Source of the DNA: Cylindrotheca closterium
Lineage: Eukaryota; Bacillariophyta; Bacillariophyceae; Bacillariales; Bacillariaceae
Direction: 5' to 3'
NCBI GenBank assembly: GCA_933822405.4
Contig: CAKOGP040000336.1
Location: forward strand, 7,121 to 71,120
Length of the DNA: 64,000 nucleotides
A model generated the notes under the pieces. The model worked only from the letters and a program-made list of their open reading frames with translations. It did not search any database and was not told the DNA's origin. Every line of letters starts with the position of its first letter. The first letter of the stretch is position 1. A program made the translations under genes and the position numbers. Shown in pieces: positions 54,897 through 64,000 of this stretch.

Positions 54897-56391
54897 ATGA
54901 TGAATACAACAGTCAGGAGGAAAATAATATGTTTGCTATCTATAGCTCTGATGGCCATCACTGGGACCTCTGGATTTGTGATCCCAATGCGATCACACGC
55001 CTCAGCAGCAGCAGCAGCAGCATCATCAGCAACAGTAAATACGAGAACAAGTCAATTGTATTCCGAGATTACACCGAACGAAATCAAGCTGCAGCTTGAG
55101 AAATATCTGAAAAAGCGGGAAGTATTAAATGCGGATGAAATCGAAAAAGCGTAAGTCAACTACGACCAAAATGGATCATGCATGCCGTGTGTATATATAA
55201 ACTCGTCTGTGACAGTTTTCCAACAGCAACATATATCTAAATATGTTTCTCCAACCTTCATATAGAGAACGAGGCAAAGTCCTGGGAGGTACCAAAGGCA
55301 ACAAGGTATTGGATTTCATCAGTGGTGCGCCTTCCAAAGAATTTGTGATTGAAGATGTTCCCAACGTCTTTGACTATGATCAATTGACCAAGTATGGGTA
55401 TTCCGTAAGTTATTGATGATGTTCTGAAGGAGCCATAAGTTGTATCCAACTGAATGAATCCATATGCTAACAACAAATTACAATCATAATAATAATAATA
55501 GAGTTTGGTAACTCCGATCATGGAACTCGGTGGTCGTCGAGCCGTTTACGACTTGATGGGAATGAAAGCGCCACCGACAAAAGGTCCTCCTCCTAAGGTG
55601 GTGACTCCCAAGATTGTGATTGATCGCACGGGAGCCGATGACGAGGGACGATACTCTGGACTTAAGATGGGTCTAGGTATGGACGATGATGCCATGGCAG
55701 AAGCATTGGCGAAGGCTAGCCAGAAATCCAAAGAAGGCAAAGGTTTGCGGAAAAGAATAATGGAAGAAACTTACGAACAACCATTCGCTGGTAAGACTCT
55801 GCAGAGCGGCGATTGCTTGAATACCGCCCATTCCGCCTGCCGATGTTTCATTCTCCTTCAAGGATGATGCTCATATCTTCCTTTTCATTTTTAAAAAACT
55901 CTCATGTAGACAAGAGAAATGTTGGACCGAGACAGACTCCTGACTGGACACCAGAAGCCATTGATGAACTCACGAAGAAACAAGGTCAAGCTCAGTCATG
56001 GGCTAGACGGTCACGAGCCAATCGAATGGTGACAGACGATGGTGAACTATTGGTGCTCAATTTTCCAATGACAGCCTATTGTCTCTTCACATCCTTTCTG
56101 TCTGCATTTGCCTATGGAAAGTCAACACCAACCTTCTTGAACATGGTCGGGATGTCGGACACCACCTTTTCTGATCTCTTGCAAGCGCCCGGTTTGATAT
56201 TGATTCTCACATGCATTGGTTCCAGTTTTTACAGTGCTTCAGTTTTGGCGCCGCCACTAAACAGAAGTTCTCTAGTGTGGGCATTCAAGGGGCTTTGTGG
56301 TGGTCCGTTTGCAATCCTGGAACTTCGTGAGCTGGACCCTTTGATTTCAAGAGCCGAGTATGACAAGGAAAACAACAACACTGGCTTATAA
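54897..56391 (+). CDS. Predicted plastid membrane protein of unknown function
   Basis: Four exons, 54897-55150, 55266-55404, 55502-55790 and 55910-56391, with GTAAG donors; phases close to 387 residues. Start is the ATG at 54897. The N-terminus has a signal peptide (ICLLSIALMAITGTSG) followed by Phe (FVIPMRSHAS) and an Ala/Ser-rich transit peptide, the diatom plastid pattern. The mature part begins EITPNEIKLQLEKYLKKREVL and includes a Pro/Gly-rich middle and PDWTPEAIDELTKKQGQAQSWA. Two hydrophobic helices (about 290-312, 325-350; e.g. GLILILTCIGSSFY) lie near the C-terminus. I do not recognise the family. Its last exon is the source of relics at 58025 and 59765. Confidence 0.8.
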
Positions 56392-56680
56392 TCAATTTAA
56401 AAAAAGATACTTTACCTGGTAGTTTGGAATCCGTTGGAATTAGCGCTGTTTTCCATTTGGCTCGCGAAATTACGTATCATGAGGAAGATTTGCGGAGCGT
56501 CAAATGTTTCTCGACGTTGCGCGACCAAAAATGCGGGAAGAGCGTTTTGTCAGTGAGTGGGTCAACCAGAATATGCAATGAAACTGACGTCGATATAGTT
56601 GACCATCCTTTTATTCTATACATCTTTACTATAGTTACATGTTCTACCATCATTTTCGATATATTTATCTTGTTTTTACA

Positions 56681-57451
56681 TCATCGCCGGTATCTTAAAC
56701 TTGATAGTGGTTTAGGGGAGTAGGGGGAATCGTCTTCCGATTCGACTCCTGTCGAAGCAGCACCAGAAAGAATCGTATCTTTCATCTCCTCTGCATACAT
56801 GCGGGATAGGTCTGCGGCAACAGGAATATTGTCTGGTATCCTTTCATATTCAATAGTATCGAATGATGGGTCGTCTTGGATATCGTTCGCTTTTGTCTTG
56901 ACTCGCTGTTGGGCTCCGTCACGATGATCACCACTGATAGTACCATGAGATTGTTTTGATTCACGATGACGGTCCTCCCTTTCCTTTTGCTGCTGTTGGA
57001 AGTCCCCTGTATCCCCTTGTTTTGCACCCTTTATCTTTACTCGTTTCATATGAATACACCTATTAGGCCGATTCTTGATGAATAATGAATGGCGGTAGCT
57101 TCCACGCCTTGGACCTGATTCGAGTATTCGTTCAAATCCCCATAAGTTCAGTTGTCGAAGAAACGATTTGAACTTGGTCTGATTGAAGAAGCGCGGCAAT
57201 ACCTGCTGCATGAACTTATCTTTATCATGGACTTTGAAAGTATCTTGTGGGTCACCTGGCAGCCATGAAATGATGGAGGTTTTGCCTTCCTTTTCCACCG
57301 TTTCTAGCATCTGGTGCAATCTCCAAGGAAACTGATGTATGAAATCTCCACAGGGCGGAAGCGTTGGTGAGCTGCTTTGAGTTCTCTCGTGTATGGATTC
57401 AGGTGTCCCAGGAGCGACTTTGGACTGATGGTCCGGAGAGGGTTGATTCAT
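56681..57451 (-). CDS. HSF-type transcription factor 4
   Basis: 256 residues from the ATG at 57451 (MNQPSPDHQSK), matching the other genes. DNA-binding domain: FIHQFPWRLHQM, IISWLPGDPQDTFKV, FFNQTKFKSFLRQLN, LWGFERI, SYRHSLFIKNRP. A Gln/Glu-rich linker precedes SFDTIEYERIPDNIPVAADL and a Ser/Pro-rich end. No HR-A/B region. It belongs to the second HSF group (helix 1 has PWRL rather than PCRL). It lies tail to tail with the plastid-protein gene. Confidence 0.9.
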   Translation of the reverse strand: MNQPSPDHQSKVAPGTPESIHERTQSSSPTLPPCGDFIHQFPWRLHQMLETVEKEGKTSIISWLPGDPQDTFKVHDKDKFMQQVLPRFFNQTKFKSFLRQLNLWGFERILESGPRRGSYRHSLFIKNRPNRCIHMKRVKIKGAKQGDTGDFQQQQKEREDRHRESKQSHGTISGDHRDGAQQRVKTKANDIQDDPSFDTIEYERIPDNIPVAADLSRMYAEEMKDTILSGAASTGVESEDDSPYSPKPLSSLRYRR

Positions 57452-58024
57452 CAGTTGGGTAGATAATGTGATTGCTGTTGGGAGCCAAAATTGGAGGGAA
57501 GAATGGCCATTATTGTTTTCAGTGACACGCCGGGTGTCCAATACGAAAATGTCCCGCTTCTGTGCTTCCAGCAGAATATGATCTTTAACTGACGTGTTTC
57601 CTCTGCACAAATATGCGTGATGAATGAAATTGCACACATTCTTAATGTTGAAACGTTGAAAAGGCGAATCATAAATAAGGAATTGGTATAAGAGTTTGCC
57701 ACCGCGACTTCAAATCTCTTCCAGAGAGTTCAAAACCTTCGCGTTTAGTTCGCAAATGAAGAGAGACGCAGGTACCGGTGCTACAATGTTCTCATTGATC
57801 GGCAACATTCAAAAGACCTTTAAATTCACAGAAGGACAGACAACTCAGGAGAACCGCAATCGGAAAATTGAATGGAGCGCCTTCTTAACAATTCAAGATC
57901 ATGATTTGGTGGGACCTTTCTGGTGTGTATTGCACTGGTGTGGGTAGATGAGTTCCCGCAACTGTGCTATTATAACTTTGAATGGTCGGAGAAGAACTTC
58001 AAATTGAATATGTGAACAAGTAAA
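57452..58024. other. Upstream region of HSF 4 with no further gene
   Basis: On the minus strand it retains blocks shared with HSF 1-3 leaders, such as GCGTCTCT, CTTCATTTG and GGAAGAGATTT. Probably the promoter and 5' UTR. Confidence 0.5.
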
Positions 58025-58440
58025 TATTAGACCGAGATAGACGAGACGCCACAAGCTGAAAGCCATTCATGAAGTCAAGAAAACGAGTTCATGGGCTGGA
58101 CGGCGGTGAACTTTTGGTGCTCAACTAGCTTTAAGTCGTTTATTTCTTCCTCCTCTTTTGCCTATGGAAAGTCAGCACTAACCGTCTTGAACATGTGGGA
58201 ATATTCGACATCGTTTCTTCTGGACTCTTGCAAGGAATCGGTTTTATACTGATATTGATACTAGCTAGCACACCACGGAATGGTTTCAGCATCCTCTTCA
58301 GCAGTAGTTCCTCGGTACTACATTTTCAGAGCCGCGACTAAACCGAATTTGCTTGGTCTGGGTATCAAAGGGACATGGTGGTGATCCGGTTGTTATCCTG
58401 CAGCGCGCTTGGCCGTTTGATGGCAAGAGCTGAAGGGTAA
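58025..58440 (+). pseudogene. Relic of the last exon of the plastid-protein gene, copy 1
   Basis: Diverged copy of 55918-56391: ACCGAGA-AGACGAGACGCC, CATGGGCTGGACGG, GGTGAACTTTTGGTGCTCAA, TTTGCCTATGGAAAGTCA and CGTCTTGAACATG all line up in order. Frameshifts and deletions break the frame; there is no promoter or upstream exons. It was evidently carried with the HSF gene that follows. Confidence 0.85.
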
Positions 58441-58705
58441 TAACCCTACCTGTCTGGAACGTCTGGAATTGTATACATGGCACTTCTCGACATTTCTCAC
58501 AATTATTCGGTTTGCTCGGAAATACCGGTACCTAGGTACCGGCACGAGGTACCAGGTGTAACCTGTGTCGAACTGCCGGAAGCACCAGTTTCCATGCCTT
58601 GGGGCGACCAAAAGCCATGACACTAACGTCGAGAACGATGTTACAGATCATCATTGTATTGTACGGGCCGTTATCACTATCGTTACATATTCTATCATCA
58701 TTTTT

Positions 58706-59557
58706 TCACATTATAGCCGGTCTCTTCAAGTTGGTAGTCGGTTGGGGGAGTATGGGACTATGTTCCTCCGCTTCAGCGGGAGGAAGAAGCAGAACAGACA
58801 TCTCATCATACATGCGGGATAGGTCTGCGGCAACAGGAACATGATCTGGTATCTTTTCGTATTCAATGGTATCGAATGAAGTCTCTTCGTCATTCAGAAA
58901 ATTCGTTTTGTTCCGGGTTAGACGCTGTCCTCCAGCGTCATCACTGCGGTGTGATATTGCCTCACGATGATGTTGCTCCCCTTCCGTCTGCTGCTGTTGG
59001 GAGTCCCCTGTATCCCCTTGTTTTGCACCCTTTATCTTCGTTCTCTTCATTTTAGTACATAAAAAGGGCTGATTCTTGATGAATAATGAATGGCGGTAAC
59101 CTCCACGCCTTGGACCTGATTCGAGTATTCGTTCAAATCCCCATAAGTTCAGTTGTCGAAGAAACGATTTGAACTTGGTCTGATTGAAGAAGCGCGGCAA
59201 TACCTGCTGCATGAACTTATCTTTATCATGGACTTTGAAAGTATCTTGTGGGTCACCTGGCAGCCATGAAATGATGGAGGTTTTGCCTTCCTTTTCCACC
59301 GTTTCTAGCATCTGGTGCAATCTCCAAGGAAACTGATGGATGTGATCTCCAGCAGATTGTGACGATTGTGTACTGCTTGGAATCCATCCACTACATGGTG
59401 GAAGCGGTGGTGAGCTCCTTGGTGTTCTTTCGTGGATGGACTCATTTCTAACAGGAACGACGTTTGATTGGCTGTCCGGAGAGGGTAGATTAATGAGTTT
59501 TGCGGTTTGCTTTATTTTTGAAGTCAAAGAGTAAATGATATGGTGCTTCAGCGTCAT
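58706..59557 (-). CDS. HSF-type transcription factor 5, start codon replaced upstream
   Basis: 283 residues from the ATG at 59557. The position of the start in the paralogues reads ATT (LINLPSPD instead of LMNQPSPD), so translation must use the upstream in-frame ATG, adding 22 residues (MTLKHHIIYSL). An extra WIPSSTQSSQ segment precedes HIHQFPWRLHQM. The DNA-binding domain continues IISWLPGDPQDTFKV, FFNQTKFKSFLRQLN, LWGFERI, GYRHSLFIKN; the C-terminal motif is SFDTIEYEKIPDHVPVAADL. No HR-A/B region. If the ATG at 59557 is not transcribed, it is a pseudogene. Confidence 0.75.
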   Translation of the reverse strand: MTLKHHIIYSLTSKIKQTAKLINLPSPDSQSNVVPVRNESIHERTPRSSPPLPPCSGWIPSSTQSSQSAGDHIHQFPWRLHQMLETVEKEGKTSIISWLPGDPQDTFKVHDKDKFMQQVLPRFFNQTKFKSFLRQLNLWGFERILESGPRRGGYRHSLFIKNQPFLCTKMKRTKIKGAKQGDTGDSQQQQTEGEQHHREAISHRSDDAGGQRLTRNKTNFLNDEETSFDTIEYEKIPDHVPVAADLSRMYDEMSVLLLPPAEAEEHSPILPQPTTNLKRPAIM

Positions 59558-59764
59558 ACTGAATGCGAAAATATCGTACCAGTTTCTGGCTTCCCAGAGA
59601 ATACGTCCTAAAACTAACGGATAAACTAAACATTTACATGCGCTTTTGCAATCATTCGTTGGCTCTTGGTGGGGTCGTGAAAAAGGCGGATAGAATCAAA
59701 TGGTATTCTTTAGAGTTCGAAACCTTCGCGCATAGATATGAAAGACGTGAACAAAGCGACCAAT

Positions 59765-60112
59765 AGCTCCGAACTGGAAACCAGAGGCCATTGATCATAA
59801 ACTCATGGAATAACGAAACGACGCCCCGCTATGGGCTAGATGGCAACGGGCCACTCTAATGATGGCAAAGGATGGTGAATTTTCTTTGTGCTTTTCGAAA
59901 CTAGCCTACTGAGGACTCACATCGTTTCGTTCTGCCATTGGCTGCCGTGGGAAGTCGACACCTCGCTATCTGGACTCTTACAGGCAATTTGCCGCTGAAC
60001 CGAAGTTCTTAACGAAGTGCGCTTTTGGCATTCCGTTTGCCATCCTGCCTTGCGAGCTGGGCCCTTGGATTGCGAGAGCCCAAACTGACAAGGAAAACAA
60101 TAATTTTACATC
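59765..60112 (+). pseudogene. Relic of the last exon of the plastid-protein gene, copy 2
   Basis: Diverged copy of 55930-56380: ACTGGAAACCAGAGGCCATT, ATGGGCTAGATGGCAACGGG, GGATGGTGAATTTTCTTTGT, CCGTTTGCCATCCTG, GAGCTGGGCCCTTGGATT and GACAAGGAAAACAATAA line up in order. Multiple frameshifts and stops. Confidence 0.85.
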
Positions 60113-60391
60113 TGCTGTTTGATACTGCGGGATTTTCACACTTGGCGTACAGTAAGGAGAATTTTGTACTGAATGAGCGCAAGTTTCGGATAATCTTCCT
60201 GCGACCCAAAATGCTTGAAGAGCGTTTCTGCCCTGAAATAGCGTGCCGACCAAAACAAAACTTGAGACTATCGTCGATTTTGTGGAGTACTGGTAGCTCA
60301 TACTTGTGTTAAAATATTTCTCTCTATCGTTACATATTCTATCATCATTTCTACATCTAGTTGCTTATTTTTCACAGCATGGCCATTTTGA

Positions 60392-61138
60392 TTAAATTTG
60401 GTAGTCCTTTCGGGTAGTAAATTGGGAATGGCGACGATGACGGTCTTCAGCTGATGTCGCAGGAGAAAGAAACTTCTCCTTCATCTCTTCTGCATACATG
60501 CGGGATAGGTCCGCGGCAACAGGAATATTATCTGGTATCTTTTCATATTCAATGGTATCGAAGGACGTTTCGTCGTGAGTATCATTGGTTCTGCTCCGGG
60601 CTCGATCATGCTGCCACTGTCCTCCGGCATCATCATGCTTCTGATGATCGCTGGGATACAATGCTGCATCATGTTGTACCATTTTCGCCAGCTGCTGTTG
60701 TGAGTACCCCGACTTTATTTTTACTCGTTTCATGTGAATACACAGGTCAGGCCGATTCTTAATGAATAATGAGTGGCGGTAGCCACCATACCTGTCACCT
60801 GATTTGAGTATTCGTTCAAACCCCCATAGGTTCAGTTGTCGCAAAAACGATTTGAACTTGGTCTGATTAAAGAAGCGCGGCATTACCTGCTCTGTGAAGA
60901 TGTCTTTATCGTGGACCTTGAATGTATCCTGGGGGTGCCCTGGAAGCCACGAAATGATGGACGCATTCCCTTCCTTTTCCACTGTGTCCAACATCTGATG
61001 TAATCTCCAAGGGAACTGATTGGTGATATCTCCTGCAGATGCCGAATGTTGCGGTGGATTACTTGGAGCTTTCTCGTTGACAGAATCATTTACTTCAGGG
61101 GCGACAGTTGACTTTTGGTCCGGAGCGGGTTGATTCAT
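60392..61138 (-). CDS. HSF-type transcription factor 6
   Basis: 248 residues from the ATG at 61138 (MNQPAPDQKSTV). DNA-binding domain: ITNQFPWRLHQM, IISWLPGHPQDTFKV, FFNQTKFKSFLRQLN, LWGFERI, GYRHSLFIKNRP. The Gln/His-rich linker is followed by SFDTIEYEKIPDNIPVAADL. No HR-A/B region. Nearly identical to the gene at 63248, differing mainly in the first 40 residues. Confidence 0.9.
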   Translation of the reverse strand: MNQPAPDQKSTVAPEVNDSVNEKAPSNPPQHSASAGDITNQFPWRLHQMLDTVEKEGNASIISWLPGHPQDTFKVHDKDIFTEQVMPRFFNQTKFKSFLRQLNLWGFERILKSGDRYGGYRHSLFIKNRPDLCIHMKRVKIKSGYSQQQLAKMVQHDAALYPSDHQKHDDAGGQWQHDRARSRTNDTHDETSFDTIEYEKIPDNIPVAADLSRMYAEEMKEKFLSPATSAEDRHRRHSQFTTRKDYQI

Positions 61139-61945
61139 CGCAATGGTGCAGACAATGAATTTTTTGAAAGGAGCACAAAAGGTGGACGGAAAAATGTGAC
61201 GATTTTCTGAACTGCCGATCCTTGTCACCAGAACGTGTACAGTGGTACTTGCCCAACCACGGCCAAAATATGACATAAGTGCTAAAATATGACTTAGGGA
61301 ACTGCGAAGACATCCCCTAGTCGTTTTGCCGGAAGATACATTTTAGGCCCTTGGCCTTGCGGGGTAGTTAAACAGTTGAACTTCTGATCATGTGAAAGTG
61401 CGCATTGATGAAGCAAGTGCGACTACTTTTATTAATTGGGCGCGTACAGTGTTTCTCTTCTGCCTTGTTCCAATCCGCCTCTGGACACAAAACGCTTGCT
61501 TAAGAGAATCGAGAAATCAATAATTTCCGATGAGCCTCACAGATTTCCTTAACCGGTTCAAGTTTGAATTTTTAATTTTATTGTAATATTATACTCGTAC
61601 CTATATAAAAAGGAGGGTCGTGTCCTCAATCGTATGACTCCCATTGAACATCTCGGGGACTAGAATTCGCACTGATGTAGCTACTGGAGGCACGTCGATC
61701 GTAGAGTAATTTGACACGTGACTTGGAAAGGTAGTGGCGCGGTCAAGATCAATAACTTCAAGTAGAGTAGCAAAAAAGCTTTTATATTTTATGCAACAAA
61801 GTTCTTTTCTAGGACCACGGAGTAGTCTCCCTTGATGATTCATTTCTATTGATATCTCAGAATTTGTAGCTGTCGAACTATAATCCTTGTCATCTACCGG
61901 TAAATTGCGAGCTGAATATAAGTCTCTGGCGCCAACAACGGTTGT
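61139..61945. other. Intergenic region, nothing recognised
   Basis: Upstream sequence of HSF 6, with an 80-codon minus-strand frame at 61601-61843 that has an ATG but no domain. Confidence 0.4.
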
Positions 61946-62691
61946 CTATTCGATGATTCCGTAATCATTTGATCCATGAGGTGTATCCTCAAATCGTCCT
62001 CCCCTCTTCAATTGAATCACTTCTGTAAATCCGTTGAGAACCGTGCTCATTCGGTAGTTGATTGAATCCTCTTGCTCGTCTTTCGATGACATAAGACGAA
62101 AATGTGCACAATCGCTGCAGCAAACATCCAATGGTCTTTCGCACTCCATTTTCGACCCAATTGTTGTGACGAATCCAGAAAAATTGCCACCATGTTCGTC
62201 AAGCTGGCATGGGGATATAAGAAGCTCCAATACCATAGTTGTCATCAAGTGCTCCCGGATGATGCAATCGAGTCGCAGTCGTATACTGCCTACGAAAAGG
62301 TCATGCAGACAGTTTTGAAGCGTCCAAAGGACCATCTCCTTGAAAACATTTGCAGAGGGAGGGTGGTCCTCCAGGTTGCCCACTAAGCCACTTTGTTTGC
62401 TTCCTTTCTGATGGTATGAGCAGAGCTAACCTTGGTGTAGCTCGCGTATCCCAACTGCCAAAGTTCGTTTTCTTGTGCTTTGAGGATCTTGAGAAGGACT
62501 AGCCCATCCACGAAACGGTTGTAAGAGTAGTTCAATGGAGACAGAAGCCCATAAGTAAAGTGAAAGGGCCACAATTGGACATGCTTCTGGTCGTTGGGGG
62601 TTATTTGCATGTAGACGTCTTGCACGACGTTTCTTGCTGTCTCCCTTTGTATCCTTTGGCGGACACAATTTGATCTCCAAATGATCACCAT
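61946..62691 (-). pseudogene. Two adjacent minus-strand frames, possible frameshifted gene remnant
   Basis: Frame 1 (62691-62383) ends at the point where frame 2 (62383-61946) starts with GTG in another phase. Frame 1 has coherent aromatic-rich stretches (QLWPFHFTYGLLSPLNY, NELWQLGYASY) and frame 2 has LDVCCSDCAHFRL. Together they might be one disrupted gene, or exons joined by an unseen intron. No family recognised. This is the unique 1.6-kb part of the spacer between HSF 6 and HSF 7. Confidence 0.3.
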
Positions 62692-63247
62692 ATCATTGTA
62701 TCAATTTCAATAGAAAGCGGCACTATGTCGACTTTGAACATTGAGTTCCATGTGAGGATCAAGAAACAGTGGCAAAAGATATCGGCGTCGTGGCATGAAT
62801 TTCTCCAGTAGTAACCAATGACATCATTCCACTTACAACTCGTGCGCTATTGCTTTGTTTCTCGTCACGACCGTATCTTTTCCAACTTATGGTGAACTCG
62901 GACGGGCATGTTGTTGATACTTGCTGCTTGACGCTACTTTGAAACTAAATTGACGACAGGATTTCAGGATACATTTTTGCGGTCGTAATCTCGGTCCAAA
63001 AAAATCGCAAAAAGGTTCGGACAATTGGAATGTTTCGTTGGTACGAAATCGTGCCACCAAAAAGAGTTTCCGCCATGAAATAGCGTGCCGACAAAACGAA
63101 AGGATGCCAATAAGACTCTCGTCAATATTGTAGGGTATATAGATCGTATATAGATCATCCTTGTGTTAAAATATTTCCTTCTATCGTTACATATTCTATT
63201 ATCACTTTCAATATCTAGTTGTGCTTTTTCACAGCATAGCGAGTAGA
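62692..63247. other. Intergenic region, partly duplicated
   Basis: From about 63060 it matches 60210-60390: GAAATAGCGTGCCGACMAAA, CTTGTGTTAAAATATTTC and CGTTACATATTCTAT are shared, so this is the 3' flank copied with the HSF gene. Confidence 0.7.
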
Positions 63248-63994
63248 TTAAATTTGGTAGTCCTTCCGGGTAGTAAATTGGGAATGGCGACGATGACGGT
63301 CTTCAGCTGATGTCGCAGGAGAAAGAAACTTCTCCTTCATCTCTTCTGCATACATGCGGGATAGGTCCGCGGCAACAGGAATATTATCTGGTATCTTTTC
63401 ATATTCAATGGTATCGAAGGACGTTTCGTCGTGAGTATCATTGGTTCTGCTCCGGGCTCGATCATGCTGCCACTGTCCTCCGGCATCATCATGCTTCTGA
63501 TGATCGCTGGGATACAATGCTGCATCATGTTGTACCATTTTCGCCAGCTGCTGTTGTGAGTACCCCGACTTTATTTTTACTCGTTTCATGTGAATACACA
63601 GGTCAGGCCGATTCTTAATGAATAATGAGTGGCGGTAGCCACCATACCTGTCACCTGATTTGAGTATTCGTTCAAACCCCCATAGGTTCAGTTGTCGCAA
63701 AAACGATTTGAACTTGGTCTGATTAAAGAAGCGCGGCATTACCTGCTCTGTGAAGATGTCTTTATCGTGGACCTTGAAAGTATCTTGGGGGTGCCCTGAC
63801 AGCCACGAAATGATGGACGCATTGCCTTCCTTTTCCACTGTTTCCAACATCTGATGTAATCTCCAAGGGAACTGATTGGTGATATCTCCTGAAGATGCCG
63901 AATGTTGCGGTGGATTACTTGGAGCTTTCTCGTTGGCGGATTCGTTTGCCTCGGGGGTGACAGTGGACTTTTGGTCCGGAGGGGGCGGATTCAT
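63248..63994 (-). CDS. HSF-type transcription factor 7, near-identical to 6
   Basis: 248 residues from the ATG at 63994 (MNPPPPDQKSTV), complete just inside the window edge. The DNA-binding domain (ITNQFPWRLHQM, WLSGHPQDTFKV, KSFLRQLN, LWGFERI) and everything after it match the gene at 60392; WLSGHP replaces WLPGHP. No HR-A/B region. Further copies may lie beyond the window. Confidence 0.9.
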   Translation of the reverse strand: MNPPPPDQKSTVTPEANESANEKAPSNPPQHSASSGDITNQFPWRLHQMLETVEKEGNASIISWLSGHPQDTFKVHDKDIFTEQVMPRFFNQTKFKSFLRQLNLWGFERILKSGDRYGGYRHSLFIKNRPDLCIHMKRVKIKSGYSQQQLAKMVQHDAALYPSDHQKHDDAGGQWQHDRARSRTNDTHDETSFDTIEYEKIPDNIPVAADLSRMYAEEMKEKFLSPATSAEDRHRRHSQFTTRKDYQI

Positions 63995-64000
63995 CGCGAT

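Overview
The window is eukaryotic nuclear DNA, most likely from a diatom or close photosynthetic stramenopile. The evidence is: short GT-AG introns (about 75-150 bp); two nuclear tRNA genes, one with a short anticodon-loop intron; two predicted plastid precursors whose signal peptides are followed by Phe, as in diatom bipartite plastid targeting; a large expansion of short HSF-type transcription factors; and abundant trinucleotide repeats inside coding sequence. Species assignment is inference.

Layout. 1-3.3 kb is gene-poor and repeat-rich (82-83 bp degenerate tandem repeat, 9-bp minisatellite). 3.3-13.2 kb holds four genes for probable membrane-anchored glycan enzymes: a METTL24/FkbM-like methyltransferase (-), two paralogous proteins that appear to fuse a GT25-like and a GT31-like glycosyltransferase domain (+, +), and a putative glycosyltransferase (+); an ACBP-ankyrin gene (+) lies among them. 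14.1-23.4 kb has housekeeping and membrane genes: a single-pass beta-propeller-like protein (+), the rRNA-processing nuclease NOB1 (-), a three-exon PDAT/LCAT-family acyltransferase (-), tRNA-Thr(UGU) (-) and a candidate plastid protein (+). 24.8-29.0 kb has an unrecognised hydrophobic protein (-), intron-containing tRNA-Ala(UGC) (+) and a membrane RING-H2 protein (+).

29.6-43.7 kb is a cluster of four multi-exon paralogues (one +, three -) with about four membrane segments followed by a large Cys-rich, EGF-like region. A BTB-like gene (-) sits between the first two. I worked out all exon boundaries; phases close in every gene and show intron gain/loss between paralogues. I recognise no described family, and this is the best candidate here for an undescribed system.

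45.3-64 kb is an HSF cluster with nine gene copies or fragments: seven intact ORFs, one frameshifted copy and one truncated copy. It was built by a tandem duplication, a 2.2-kb inverted duplication (arms 45293-47462 and 52380-54565) and serial segmental duplications that also copied the 3' end of a neighbouring plastid-protein gene (54897-56391), leaving degenerate relics between HSF genes. The HSFs share a DNA-binding domain and a conserved C-terminal motif but no visible HR-A/B oligomerisation domain. Between the inverted arms lie a possible securin-like gene (-) and an unrecognised gene (+).

All assignments come from reading motifs by eye; no database search was run.
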